The notes: generated by a model not told the origin, from the sequence alone. Counted from the stretch's first letter, positions 9,652-18,190 are shown. The stretch: 41,699 nt of DNA from an uncultured Massilimicrobiota sp. (GCA_944325245.1 CALUZM010000013.1:1-41699); one strand, 5' to 3'. Made by a program: numbers and translations.

Positions 9652-9682
9652 TTGAAATATATTAACATTTTTTTGATATAAT
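9652..9682 (+). promoter_or_regulatory. Candidate promoter for the 30-residue peptide gene
   Basis: TTGAAA (9652-9657) and TATAAT (9677-9682) are 19 bp apart on the plus strand, about 45 bp before the small ORF. The -10 is perfect but the spacing is long. Confidence 0.45.
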
Positions 9683-9727
9683 GAAAAGTCTTTTCATCGA
9701 ATTGCATATATTAAAAAAGGTGAGACT

Positions 9728-9820
9728 ATGAAATACATGTTCAAAAAAATCAATCAGACTTTATCTATATTAATTATTATTCTTCTTTTAATGATCATTC
9801 ACTATCATATGTCTTATTAA
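9728..9820 (+). CDS. Small hydrophobic membrane peptide, 30 residues
   Basis: A short ORF with ATG, a good AAGGTGAG ribosome site 4-5 nt upstream, a perfect -10 further up and a strong terminator 8 bp after the stop, so it has the layout of a real gene. The product begins MKYMFKKINQ and then has one membrane helix (TLSILIIILLLMIIHYH). There is no leader peptidase or GG site. It lies between two convergent or divergent minus-strand genes. Function is unknown; size and shape fit type I toxins or small membrane regulators, but no antisense RNA could be confirmed. Confidence 0.55.
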   Translation: MKYMFKKINQTLSILIIILLLMIIHYHMSY

Positions 9821-9828
9821 AACATGTA

Positions 9829-9854
9829 AAAATAACGGCCTTAGCCGTTATTTT
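9829..9854. terminator. Bidirectional terminator
   Basis: An 11-bp perfect stem, AAAATAACGGC/GCCGTTATTTT with loop CTTA, carries A and T runs on its flanks and can act both ways. The stop codon of the minus-strand lipoprotein gene lies in the loop, so its last codons (ENNG) are encoded by the stem itself. Confidence 0.8.
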
Positions 9855-10653
9855 CATCTGAATGATCTTCTGTTTCTGTGTTTTCGTTATTATCTATTGT
9901 TGATGTTTCTTGTTGAGGTGTTGCATGTTCTTCGATTTGATCATGAGAAATATTTGAATCAGTTTTCTTTTTATTTTTCAACATAATAGCAATCACAGCA
10001 ATGATAGCCAAAACAGCGATACCAATATAAACAAATGTCATATCCATACCTACTGATTTTGGTGACGAGATCACCAACTCATCAACATTGCTTCCATTGG
10101 CTGATAAATCCAAAAGATCAATTGTGACATTCTGTCCATCAACAGTTCCTACATTAGATGTTGCATTACCTGGCATTTTAATAGTCATTGTCATTTCAAT
10201 ACCTAAATTTTTAAGTTTATCAACGGAATATCCAGCCATTGCTGCTGATTCTGTATCCATCTGTTGTTTCAAATCATCTAGTGGCAAACGTAAAACAAGG
10301 CAATCTTTTCCATCTACCGTTTCTTCAGTGATGGAAGCCTGCATTTCCTCAGCCGTTGAATTCAACCCATCAACCTGAACACCAACCCATGTCGCATTAT
10401 CAATACTTTCTTCAACGCCTGTAATCTTCGCATTCTCCATACCTTCAGTTGCTTGCAGCTGTTCTGTCAGCTGACTAACCATATCATCTTTTGTTGTCCC
10501 AGTTGCAGTTAGCATTGACTCTTCCATCAACAGCTTCATAGACCCTGTCATGCTTTTATCAGCATGAATTTCCAGATTGACATTCATTTTCATGCAGCCT
10601 GTCAAAACTATAACAGCCAATAGTATTGACAATCCTCTCAATACCTTTTTCAT
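9841..10653 (-). CDS. LppM-domain-like lipoprotein with C-terminal membrane anchor
   Basis: A signal peptide ends in the lipobox LTGC (cleavage before C20), then MKMNVNLEIHADKSMTGSM begins an extracellular domain typical of LppM/DUF3153-like proteins. A membrane helix (FVYIGIAVLAIIAVIAIML, about 209-227) is followed by KNKKK and an acidic cytoplasmic tail. So the protein has both a lipid anchor and a helix. Role unknown; family members are cell-surface proteins of unclear function. It is a single-gene unit with its own RBS and shared terminator. Confidence 0.75.
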   Translation of the reverse strand: MKKVLRGLSILLAVIVLTGCMKMNVNLEIHADKSMTGSMKLLMEESMLTATGTTKDDMVSQLTEQLQATEGMENAKITGVEESIDNATWVGVQVDGLNSTAEEMQASITEETVDGKDCLVLRLPLDDLKQQMDTESAAMAGYSVDKLKNLGIEMTMTIKMPGNATSNVGTVDGQNVTIDLLDLSANGSNVDELVISSPKSVGMDMTFVYIGIAVLAIIAVIAIMLKNKKKTDSNISHDQIEEHATPQQETSTIDNNENTETEDHSDENNG

Positions 10654-10721
10654 AAATAATATCTCCTTTCCCTTATATACTTTATTGTATCATATCTCAT
10701 TTATGATAGACATTGATTTAT

Positions 10722-10758
10722 CAAAAAAACAAAAAATCGACAAACTTCATTGTTTGTC
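10722..10758 (-). terminator. Terminator after the KamA-like gene
   Basis: Stem GACAAAC/GTTTGTC (10739-10745 and 10752-10758); on the minus strand it is followed by GATTTTTTGTTTTTTT. Confidence 0.8.
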
Positions 10759-10762
10759 AATC

Positions 10763-11872
10763 TTAGAATCCTTGTAGTTCATCATCAAGCCAAGTATCCG
10801 TTTCAGAAAGCTTTCTTATAAAAATTCTAGCACTGTCATCAGCATATTTATTTTGATGAAATTTAAAAATCACTTCCTGTGAATTCAATTCACCAATAAT
10901 CTCTATCTTTCCTAAAGGATGACTCATTGCATAACGTACAGCCTTACCAAATCCATTCTGATAAGATTTTGCTTCATCCACAATGCGAATACCTTCGCAA
11001 ATAGGCACCTGAAAATGCCCTTTGACTCCTGTCACAGGACGACATTGGAAAATATAATAAGGAATCACACCAATACGTGTCAATCCTGATAACAGTTCAC
11101 CTAAGACTTTTCCCTGATCATTAACACCTCGCATTAAAACAGTCTGATTACGAACTTGAATGCCACGTTTTTGTAATTCCAAAATAGCACGTATAGATTC
11201 AGATGTGATTTCACGCGGATGATTAAACTGTGTCACAACATAAATCATTTTCTTTGAAGTGTATTTTGTTAGTAAATCTAATAACTCCACATCATCATAT
11301 ATACGCTTAGGAAAAGTCACAGGAACACGTGTTCCAAAACGAATAAAATCCAAATGATCAATTGCTGTCAATTCCTCAAGATAACGCTGAATAATATGAT
11401 TTGGATTCATAAATGCATCACCACCAGAAATCAAAACATTTGTGACTTCATGATGTGTTTTCACATAATCCACTGCCTCATCAACACGTTTATTCAATTC
11501 CTTTTCAGAATATCCAACCATACGTTTTCTAAAACAGTGGCGACAATACATAGCACATTGATTCGTTGAAAGCAAAAGAATTGTCTGCTGATACTTATGT
11601 TGAAGACCATCCATTTTGGTATTTGTTGCTTCACCACTCGTATCAAAAGAACCTTCCTAATTAAACTCATCTAAAGAAGGAATACACATTTTTCCAATCG
11701 GATCATGGGGATTGTTCGTATCTACAAGGGATAGATAATACGGTGTAATCATCATTGGAAAACGTTCAATCACAGCTTCATATTGTTCTTTTTGTTCATT
11801 TGATAAATGAAGAATTTCTGCTAATTGATCTATATTTGTTATACTCTTTTTAAGTTCTTCTTGCCAAGTCAT
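10763..11872 (-). pseudogene. KamA-family radical SAM protein interrupted by one in-frame TAG
   Basis: Related to lysine 2,3-aminomutase-like radical SAM/PLP enzymes. The frame runs from an ATG at 11872 (MTWQEELKKS) to IPSLDEFN, meets TAG at 11657-11659, and continues in the same frame with EGSFDTSGEATNTK into the radical SAM core (CAMYCRHC, the CxxxCxxC cluster) and on to 10763. Nothing is missing around the stop, so this looks like a single nonsense substitution, not a frameshift. The downstream part could start at an internal ATG (11614), but it lacks an obvious ribosome site and the N-terminal domain. Either a recent pseudogene, a sequence error, or stop readthrough; nothing shows pyrrolysine machinery here. 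A GTG at 11893 is an alternative start. Confidence 0.8.
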
Positions 11873-11961
11873 TTTATCATCTTCTTCTCTCACAATTTCA
11901 ACAAAAAGAAAGCGTATACAATTATTCTAAAATGAAAATATTTCTTCAATTTGAACAATTT

Positions 11962-12255
11962 TTATTCTTTTTTATCTTTGATAATCTGTTGTCCACAACA
12001 TTGACAATAGAGTTCAGACTCAAAGAAAGTCATACGCCCTAACATAGCTCCACAATATGGACAACGCCAAAGCAAAAACAACGATATCAAAATAACTGCA
12101 TTCATCGTTAATAGAATATAAATAATCCAATGTACCAATCCATCATAAAATTCAAAATCACCAGTTGCAACAATAGCACTTAAAATAATCATCAATATGC
12201 CTATAATGACAAATAAAATTCTCATCACTTTTCGATAAACTCTTAAATTCATCAT
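11962..12255 (-). CDS. Two-helix membrane protein with C-terminal zinc ribbon
   Basis: 97 residues: two membrane helices (about 11-30 and 41-62) then CPYCGAML ... CQCCGQQI, a four-cysteine zinc ribbon predicted to face the cytoplasm. Two ATGs are adjacent at the start; GGGAGTGG lies before them. Family not recognised; such small proteins are common and uncharacterised in Firmicutes. It stands alone before the tRNA pair. Confidence 0.7.
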   Translation of the reverse strand: MMNLRVYRKVMRILFVIIGILMIILSAIVATGDFEFYDGLVHWIIYILLTMNAVILISLFLLWRCPYCGAMLGRMTFFESELYCQCCGQQIIKDKKE

Positions 12256-12385
12256 ACCACTCCCATTACAAATTTAAACAAAAGATAAGAACATGCTGTG
12301 GATATTATGTTAAAATTGTGTAAATACCAAAATACTTATCAATATAGCTATAACTATGATTATTTATAAAAAATAAAAAAAGGAC

Positions 12386-12414
12386 TTTACAAATGATTGA
12401 AAATCTTATATAAT
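12386..12414 (+). promoter_or_regulatory. Promoter of the tRNA-His/tRNA-Gly operon
   Basis: TTTACA (12386-12391), a 17-bp spacer, and TATAAT (12409-12414), 30 bp before tRNA-His. Confidence 0.75.
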
Positions 12415-12444
12415 CGTATTTGCCTAATCGAGGTATACCGATAT

Positions 12445-12522
12445 GGCGGTCGTGGCGAAGTGGTTAACGCACCGGATTGTGGCTCCGGCATTTCGTGGGT
12501 TCGATTCCCATCGACCGCCCCA
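12445..12522 (+). tRNA. tRNA-His (GTG)
   Basis: An eight-pair acceptor stem including the histidine-specific G-1:C73 pair, anticodon GTG in GATTGTGGC, T-arm TTCGATTCC, and encoded CCA at 12520-12522. Its 3' end, from the T-loop on, is also the start of the 98-bp repeat that bounds element A. Confidence 0.96.
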
Positions 12523-12603
12523 GAGTATGCGGGTGTAGTTCAATGGTAGAACTTCAGCCTTCCAAGCTGACTACGTGGGTTCGATTCCCATCACCCGCTC
12601 CAT
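12506..12603. repeat. Left 98-bp direct repeat of element A (att-containing)
   Basis: Identical base for base to 20802-20899. It covers the 3' end of tRNA-His from the T-loop (TCCCATC...), the spacer, and the whole of tRNA-Gly. Beyond it, similarity between the two sites drops to roughly 85 percent. The repeat's left edge coincides with TCCCATC, the word that also ends the right side of the element, so the crossover core probably lies there. Confidence 0.9.
12529..12602 (+). tRNA. tRNA-Gly (TCC), first copy
   Basis: Acceptor stem GCGGGTG/CACCCGC, anticodon TCC in CTTCCAA, T-arm TTCGATTCC, and encoded CCA (12600-12602). It is 6 bp downstream of tRNA-His and shares its promoter and terminator. 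Confidence 0.96.
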
Positions 12604-12614
12604 TGAAACAGTAA

Positions 12615-12639
12615 AGTCCTTATTTTAAGGGCTTTTTTT
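12615..12639 (+). terminator. tRNA operon terminator
   Basis: Stem AGTCCTTA/TAAGGGCT, loop TTT, then seven T. An equivalent copy follows the second tRNA-Gly at 20911-20935. Confidence 0.88.
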
Positions 12640-12754
12640 GTGTTTTCAAACACAAAATTTATATCAATATTTTTTGTTTTATTAGTCCATTTGGTTTCAA
12701 AATTGTTTCTATACTCTCTTCAAAAGTATAGATTTTTTATATAACAATTCTTTT

Positions 12755-12776
12755 TTTGCACCAAATTTGCACCAAA
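12755..12776. repeat. Tandem 11-bp repeats, candidate integrase arm sites (A left)
   Basis: TTTGCACCAAA occurs twice head to tail (12755-12765 and 12766-12776). Related ACACCAAA words lie near the right end of A (20678-20699). Paired arm-type sites near both ends are expected for tyrosine integrases; binding itself is inferred. Confidence 0.5.
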
Positions 12777-12781
12777 TTATT

Positions 12782-13057
12782 TTATTTTATCAATCTTCCT
12801 AATTCTAACCCAAGTTTTATACCATCTTCAAAAGCATTAAGAATAGCAAAGTTATCAACATCTATCCACGAATTTATAATGTCATCAATTATCTTTTCAG
12901 CATTACTAATATGTTTTACATTCATGATCTGTAATGCTTGATTGATAACATCCTCATTATGCTTTAATGCTTTCTGATATTCTTTTGTATAAGGTAATTC
13001 TCTTTCACTAGGTATAAATCTTCCAAAAAATAAATCTTTTATAAAATCATTCATCAT
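12782..13057 (-). CDS. DUF6809-like small protein (element A)
   Basis: 91 residues starting MMNDFIKDLFFG, with a GGGAGG ribosome site; an open frame extends further upstream to 13120 but has no site of its own. The sequence resembles the DUF6809 family of small soluble proteins found in Firmicutes mobile elements; the family has no known function and the assignment is from memory. It is the gene closest to the left att site, downstream of the integrase. A near-identical copy (about 5 changes in 90 residues) is at 21078-21353 next to the second tRNA-Gly, so it belongs to the element end and not to the cargo. Confidence 0.65.
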   Translation of the reverse strand: MMNDFIKDLFFGRFIPSERELPYTKEYQKALKHNEDVINQALQIMNVKHISNAEKIIDDIINSWIDVDNFAILNAFEDGIKLGLELGRLIK

Positions 13058-13077
13058 ATATTTCCTCCCATCTTTAT

Positions 13078-13111
13078 AATCAACCTCTATCCTAATGGGT
13101 AGAGGTTGATT
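13078..13111 (-). terminator. Hairpin at the integrase 3' end
   Basis: A 15-bp arm, AATCAACCTCTATCC, pairs with GGGTAGAGGTTGATT around TAAT. It contains the integrase stop codon and is conserved at 21374-21407. There is no clear T run, so it may be an RNA-processing or partial termination site instead. Confidence 0.5.
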
Positions 13112-14423
13112 GATATTCAATGATCTGATTAAACTCCTGAATAAGAGCTTGTTCAGTTTCAGTAAATAAATGAGAGTATGTGTTCAGCATTGTTTCAACA
13201 CTGTGTCCAAAATGATAAGCCATTGCAACTAAAGATTGTTGAGTTTTGACATTATTAACCATTAAAGATACACAACTATGTCTTAAATCATGTATACGTA
13301 AATACGGTAAAGCAATTTCTACAATATAATTCAATCCATATGGATTATCAATAATGTCTTTAATTCTAACATGTATTTTCCATTCCTTATATCCACCCTT
13401 TTTTTCTTCATTATAATAAACCTTTCCATCCAACATCTCATTTGCACTATTTTCAATTTTTCTACTTAAACAAGAAGCATACGTATATCCATATCCTTTA
13501 GAACCAATTCTTAAATGTTTTCTAAATTGATTATGAACTGTATTTCGAGCAAGCGGATAAATAAAACCAAAAACATAGGATTCTTGACTAAAACCGATTT
13601 TTTTGCTTTCCGTCTGATACCATTTCTTTAATATATTAATAAGAATTTGAGGTATACAAATTAATCGTGTTGAATTTTTTGTCTTTGGTGGTGTTAAGAC
13701 TTCTTCTTTGACGGAATGAATATTAGATAGAGTCTGTTTAATATCAATTGTTCCCTTATTCAAATCAATATGTTTCCATTGTAATGATAAAGCTTCACCA
13801 CGTCGCATACCTGTATAATAAAGCAAGGAGAATAATGTATAGTATAAAGGCTCTTTCACATTGTAGATAAACTCCTGAAACTCTGAAAGTTTCCATATAT
13901 TATAATTGTTTTTATCTAACTCATCAGGCTTTTTAATTCTTCGTACTTTTCTTAAGGGATTTGTTTGAATATATTCATTTTCTAAAGCATATTTAAAGAC
14001 AAGGTTAAGTTTATAATATATTTTATCAATTGTACCAATACTTAAATTTTTCCTTTCTAATGAAAGAATAATCTGTCTTAAATCTTGTGGAGTAATACTC
14101 ACAATGGGTTTATCAAACAAACTTTTAGCGTGTTGTAATGCCTGTTTGGTTGTTTTTATAGAAGTTTCTTTCATATAATACTGACAATCTAAAATAACCT
14201 CATCAATAACTTCTCCCAGTGTTTTTTGATTATTTTCTTGTTGAGGTTTTAACAGTTTTCTTTCCATATCATATTTGACTTCTATTTCTTTTTCTAACGC
14301 TTCTTTTTTTGTTCCAAAACCACTTTTTCCTGTATAAACTTGTTTTTGTCGCCATTTATTATCATTATCTTTATATTTAAATCTTATCGACCATAAACCA
14401 TATTTATTTTTATATACCGCCAT
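13092..14423 (-). CDS. int: Tyrosine recombinase (integrase of element A)
   Basis: 443 residues from the ATG at 14423, one base after the MobV stop, with GGAG upstream. Order: an N-terminal arm-binding domain (AVYKNKYGLWSIRFKYKD), a core-binding helical domain (about 70-170), and the catalytic domain with R in TGMRRGEAL, HDLRHS and the tyrosine in NTYSHLF. It integrates and, with an excisionase, excises element A. Similar to ICE/IME integrases that use the 3' ends of tRNA genes. It reads towards the att site, and the whole mob-int pair is probably one transcript. Confidence 0.95.
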   Translation of the reverse strand: MAVYKNKYGLWSIRFKYKDNDNKWRQKQVYTGKSGFGTKKEALEKEIEVKYDMERKLLKPQQENNQKTLGEVIDEVILDCQYYMKETSIKTTKQALQHAKSLFDKPIVSITPQDLRQIILSLERKNLSIGTIDKIYYKLNLVFKYALENEYIQTNPLRKVRRIKKPDELDKNNYNIWKLSEFQEFIYNVKEPLYYTLFSLLYYTGMRRGEALSLQWKHIDLNKGTIDIKQTLSNIHSVKEEVLTPPKTKNSTRLICIPQILINILKKWYQTESKKIGFSQESYVFGFIYPLARNTVHNQFRKHLRIGSKGYGYTYASCLSRKIENSANEMLDGKVYYNEEKKGGYKEWKIHVRIKDIIDNPYGLNYIVEIALPYLRIHDLRHSCVSLMVNNVKTQQSLVAMAYHFGHSVETMLNTYSHLFTETEQALIQEFNQIIEYQSTSTH

Positions 14424-14424
14424 T

Positions 14425-15672
14425 TTAAAGCTCCATATCACGATACTGTCGATCATTCTTTGGTTGTGTTGTTATATCTAATGATTCATGTGGATGTTTT
14501 TCTTCAAAATAATGTATCTTTTCCTTTAATGAAGATAAGACTCTTGTTATGGCATTTTGAGCTTTTTGACATAACTCTTTTAAATCATAGGCATTGATAG
14601 TATTATGTTCTTTTTGAAACATTTGCTTGAAACGTTTAAATATTTTATCTAATCCTAACAAAGAAATAAATTGTTTATATAGATTTACATTTTCTTTAAG
14701 ACTATCGTTTTTCTTTTCTAGTTCGTCATAATTTTCTCTCAATCTTTGAAATTGATTTTCTTCATAAGATATTCTCTGTTCAAGATGATGAATTGATGAA
14801 TGCAAATTATGAATCACTTCTTCCTTGTGTTTAAGTTGTTTTGCTAAAGGCATGGATCTATACATGTCTAGTTCTTCTTTTTGAGTTGTTACAAGATGTG
14901 TTAAACCTAAAACCTCTTTTTGGTATTGATTTAGGCTATGCTTAAGTCCATCAATAATCTGATTACATTTCTTAAGCGTTCTTGTCTTTTCCAACAGTCC
15001 GGATGGATTGTAATCAATATGATTAGCTTCATCAATGATTTTTTGAGTTGCTTCTTTGTGCTTGTGAATATTTTCTAAACTCTTTTTAAAACTTAAATCT
15101 TCTTGTTGTTTCAGTTCCTTTATTGTGCGATTTCCGTTGATTGTAGAGGTATTTTGAATGGAAGGCATATAAACTAAGGTTTGTTCAAGATAGGCTCCTA
15201 AATCTGGGTGAAATCGCTTGAGTTCTTTCTTTGTTAGAATATCCTTGGATTTCAATCTTTCAACTCCATCTATTTCTACAACTGGTATAAATGAGAAATG
15301 TATATGTGGTGTTGTTTCATCATTATGCACCCAAGCACTGACAACATTCTTTTGATTATATTTTTGGGTGAGAAATTGAAAAGTCAATTCAAAAAACTTC
15401 TCTTGATCTTCTTGTGGAACATCTTTAGGAAGTGTAACAATCCAATCCACCATATAAATAATATCATCTCTTTTCAGGTGTTTGACTTCACTTATTCTTT
15501 TCTTTAAAAACTGTTCAGGTTTCATCGGTTGAATATCACATGCCAAATTATAATTAAGATGGGTTCTACTTTTATCTATATCCTGATTAGACAATTCACA
15601 GCCCTCTCGTCTTTCACAATGGATAACCAATCCAATGACACCTTGCTTCTTTATCTTTTGGGCATGAGCCAT
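14425..15672 (-). CDS. MobV-family relaxase (plasmid mobilization/recombination protein)
   Basis: 415 residues. The N-terminal relaxase domain has SNQDIDKSRTHLNY (about 28-41), the Pre/Mob-type motif I, H116 in VHNDE, and metal-binding HIH at H123 and H125. A long coiled coil follows (about 185-330) and a helical tail. MobV enzymes nick oriT and pilot the strand into a helper's transfer pore. RBS GAAAGGATG. Immediately upstream are hairpins that could be oriT. It overlaps nothing but is 1 bp from the integrase ATG. Confidence 0.92.
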   Translation of the reverse strand: MAHAQKIKKQGVIGLVIHCERREGCELSNQDIDKSRTHLNYNLACDIQPMKPEQFLKKRISEVKHLKRDDIIYMVDWIVTLPKDVPQEDQEKFFELTFQFLTQKYNQKNVVSAWVHNDETTPHIHFSFIPVVEIDGVERLKSKDILTKKELKRFHPDLGAYLEQTLVYMPSIQNTSTINGNRTIKELKQQEDLSFKKSLENIHKHKEATQKIIDEANHIDYNPSGLLEKTRTLKKCNQIIDGLKHSLNQYQKEVLGLTHLVTTQKEELDMYRSMPLAKQLKHKEEVIHNLHSSIHHLEQRISYEENQFQRLRENYDELEKKNDSLKENVNLYKQFISLLGLDKIFKRFKQMFQKEHNTINAYDLKELCQKAQNAITRVLSSLKEKIHYFEEKHPHESLDITTQPKNDRQYRDMEL

Positions 15673-15683
15673 ATGATTTCATC

Positions 15684-15866
15684 CTTTCAAAAAGCCCCCG
15701 GCAGGGCAAGTTTCCAAAAAGCTTTAGCATTTTGGTATAACTTGCTAGACCAAAGTTTTGGTCTTTCTTTTCAAAGATTGCCGATAGGCTTCATATTTTA
15801 TTTTCAATGTTCTTGTTTTGTGACACAATGACACTTTACTGTACGCACCATAAAGTGTCATAAGTG
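15684..15866. other. Hairpin-rich region: candidate oriT or replication origin
   Basis: Between relaxase and Rep-like genes are several inverted repeats: a GC-rich GCCC/GGGC hairpin (about 15693-15707), AGACCAAA/TTTGGTCT around 15750-15767, and a perfect TGACACTTTA/TAAAGTGTCA pair (15829-15838, 15851-15860) flanked by further GACAC words. MobV oriTs usually lie just upstream of mob and contain such hairpins; Rep proteins also use repeated words. Which one this is cannot be decided from sequence alone. Confidence 0.5.
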
Positions 15867-16826
15867 TCATTTTTCAGGGGAAAATTCTAATTTTATTAAT
15901 CTTTCATGTCCATTTCTTTCTTTTGAAAAATAGATATGATTTTCATCAAGTATCGTCTTGTTTTTCACAAGAAATCTATAAAGACCTTTAGGATTAATAG
16001 TTAAATTCATTTTAGCAGTTAGTGTCTGACAGTTATCTTTCATACAATGAGATTCATTGATAGCTAAAGCTTTAATAATCAGCAATACATTTGGATCAAT
16101 AAATTCATCACCATCATCACTATCATTAAAAACCCAATTAATATTATGCTCATCCTTTTTGATAGGTATTTTTTCTTTGCGTGAACGTAAGATAAAATTT
16201 AATGTACCTGTCGTACTAAATTCATTTTCCGTTTCAATGATGATAGTTCCTGTCGTTGCTGAAGTTAACGATTTTGACCCTAAAACACTATCTTGCAATT
16301 TAGCCTTTCCCTTTTTTGTATGATGGGTTAAAACACAACATAAATTCTTATTAACAATAAAATCTCTAAATTCTTTAATCATTGCATAATTCTCACTAAA
16401 ATTATCAACATCACTAAATTCATAGAGATTCGCTAAGCAATCTATGATAATCAAACTCACTTCGTTGATTCTTGGAAAATGCATGATAAATTCTTTGATG
16501 TCATATAAACTACCGGAATCATCAAAATTATAGAGAACATTATCATTTTCTTTAAATCGTTGTGCTTTAATCCTTGATTTTGCTTCAAAATCATAATTAT
16601 CATTATCAAAATATAAAACAAGTCCTTTCTTGGTTTTCTTGCTTAAAAATGGTTCTCCATTGGCAACAGCATTAGCTAAACTGGTAGTTAATAGAGATTT
16701 TCCAATTTTACTTGTACCGGCAAATATATACAGTCCTACTTTAAGCAATCCTTCAAGAATATCGTCTTGTTTATTTTCAAAATGAGTATTTAATAATTCA
16801 CTTTGCGAGTAAAGTTTATGATTCAT
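15867..16826 (-). CDS. RepA-like RecA-fold ATPase/helicase
   Basis: 319 residues. A RecA-like core carries Walker A GTSKIGKS (about residue 40), Walker B SLIIIDCLANL and the motif VLTHHTKKGK. A winged-helix-like C-terminus follows. Related to RepA/AAA_25 hexameric helicases of plasmids and integrative elements, which suggests that the circular element replicates by itself. The start is the ATG at 16826 after GAAAGGA; a longer frame begins with TTG at 16847. It lies upstream of mob and downstream of the excisionase-like gene. Confidence 0.85.
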   Translation of the reverse strand: MNHKLYSQSELLNTHFENKQDDILEGLLKVGLYIFAGTSKIGKSLLTTSLANAVANGEPFLSKKTKKGLVLYFDNDNYDFEAKSRIKAQRFKENDNVLYNFDDSGSLYDIKEFIMHFPRINEVSLIIIDCLANLYEFSDVDNFSENYAMIKEFRDFIVNKNLCCVLTHHTKKGKAKLQDSVLGSKSLTSATTGTIIIETENEFSTTGTLNFILRSRKEKIPIKKDEHNINWVFNDSDDGDEFIDPNVLLIIKALAINESHCMKDNCQTLTAKMNLTINPKGLYRFLVKNKTILDENHIYFSKERNGHERLIKLEFSPEK

Positions 16827-16937
16827 ATCTGACTTTATTCCTTTCAAATTTGTTTGAAAAGAAACATATTCTTTGATATACTTTAAGAGAAAAGAGCATA
16901 TAAAAATATGTTTCTTTAATAGGAATCATTCATATTC

Positions 16938-17168
16938 TTACTTGGCGGTTGGAATGAATGATTCTTTTCTTTTCTCAATAGGATGAGTCACATCAAAGTA
17001 TTGTTCACATGCTTCAATAGGAAGTAATCCTGCTTTAGGAAGTCTATTTTTATCAATGCCAAACAATTCAATGATGCGTTTTGCATGAACTTTAGCAATC
17101 TGTTGATAACTACACCCAACAGCATCTGCGAGTTCCTGATACGTGCAAAATTTTTGTTTGATTTCCAT
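16938..17168 (-). CDS. Small helix-turn-helix protein, excisionase-like
   Basis: 76 residues. The segment CTYQELADAVGCSYQQIAKVHAKRIIELFG is a helix-turn-helix, followed by a short basic/polar tail. Its size and place, first gene of the rep-mob-int unit and divergent from an XRE repressor, suit a directionality factor (Xis) or small regulator. It is not a match I can name to family level. Confidence 0.65.
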   Translation of the reverse strand: MEIKQKFCTYQELADAVGCSYQQIAKVHAKRIIELFGIDKNRLPKAGLLPIEACEQYFDVTHPIEKRKESFIPTAK

Positions 17169-17368
17169 ATACTTTCACCTACCTTTCTTTGTTGATAAAT
17201 AAAAATATATATTTTTCATAACTTCAAATACATATAATACTTACCACACTTCCATTATATCATTATATATGATTATTGCAATAGATATTTATATAAATTT
17301 TAGTATATTATGAATTTTGCAATACTTATTTACAAAAATAATGTATAATATTTACGAGGTGAACATTC
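17169..17368. promoter_or_regulatory. Divergent control region between Xis-like and repressor genes
   Basis: A 200-bp AT-rich gap. TATAAT at 17344-17349 precedes the plus-strand repressor gene. TTGCAATA occurs twice (about 17276 and 17317), about 41 bp apart, which suggests a repressor operator. No rRNA or riboswitch structure seen. Confidence 0.5.
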
Positions 17369-18022
17369 ATGTCAATAACAACATATATACATAAATTAAA
17401 AGAAGAAAAGGACATATCTTTCCGTCAATTATCTATAGATTCAAAGATCAGTTATGGAAATATCATGGATATTAAAAATGGACGAATAGCTTACCCAACA
17501 GAATCTATCCTCAATAAATTATCAAAGTATCTTAATCAATCAAAAGAAGATATTCTTTTTGACATACTGAAAGATGATGTTGATGAAGATTATTCTTCGG
17601 CATCACTTCGTTACTTATGTTATTTAAACACGCATAATTATACAATTGCGATTAAACCAAATGTCCCAAATCCTTTGAGAACGGGAGTTATGGTTTTTGA
17701 TGGATATGCATATAAAAAACGTTCTGGAAATACTTTTACAGTTGTAGATTCTTGGTCACACATAAAAAAAGAACATTGGAAAATGTTCAAGGTTCATTAT
17801 AATACAGAATTAAATAGAGATTCATGGACTGAAATCTTTATCAACGAAGATATGTACATAACCAATGTTTTATATTTTGAAATATTCAGAATAGAAAACA
17901 GTGGATTTGAAAACGTTAAAGAAGTTGTGATTACATATGATGAAAAAGATCATGATATTAAGTATGTTGAAAAATTTGTTCCTAGAAAAATAACTTATAA
18001 AATAAAATTTGTATCTTTATAA
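17369..18022 (+). CDS. XRE-family repressor with unknown C-terminal domain
   Basis: 217 residues. The first 65 form a helix-turn-helix of XRE type (ISFRQLSIDSKISYGNIMDIKNGR...). The remaining 150 residues are beta-rich and not recognised; there is no S24 or Zn-peptidase motif, so induction through self-cleavage is not indicated. RBS GAGGTG. It faces the rep-mob-int operon and is probably the regulator that keeps the element quiet. Confidence 0.75.
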   Translation: MSITTYIHKLKEEKDISFRQLSIDSKISYGNIMDIKNGRIAYPTESILNKLSKYLNQSKEDILFDILKDDVDEDYSSASLRYLCYLNTHNYTIAIKPNVPNPLRTGVMVFDGYAYKKRSGNTFTVVDSWSHIKKEHWKMFKVHYNTELNRDSWTEIFINEDMYITNVLYFEIFRIENSGFENVKEVVITYDEKDHDIKYVEKFVPRKITYKIKFVSL

Positions 18023-18158
18023 ATTAAAAAATCTAACATAATTATTCAATTCAACAATAAACATATTATCAACCTTATATATATACATATATTACATTTT
18101 ATACTTAGCATTACAGCAATAAAAGCTATGTTCCCAATATATTTCTTGATGATACAGA

Positions 18159-18190
18159 AAAGTGAATCGAAATCGATTCACTTTCTTTTT
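18159..18190 (-). terminator. Terminator of the toxin/immunity-like operon (A)
   Basis: A perfect 11-bp stem AAAGTGAATCG/CGATTCACTTT around AAAT. The stem overlaps the last codons of the immunity-like gene. Element B has the same GTGAATC stem at 22240-22271. Confidence 0.6.

Noticed and set aside
9632-9727. Lysine riboswitch or T-box upstream of dapF
   Set aside because: The gap is under 100 bp and AT-rich, with no conserved riboswitch core.
11657-11659. Pyrrolysine at the TAG
   Set aside because: Nothing in the window suggests Pyl genes, and KamA-type enzymes are not known to me to use pyrrolysine; a plain nonsense change is simpler.
10763-11893. Two separate genes, a short N-terminal protein and a 283-residue radical SAM protein
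   Set aside because: Both are in one frame with only a TAG between, and the 14 residues after the stop continue the family pattern; one interrupted gene explains it better.
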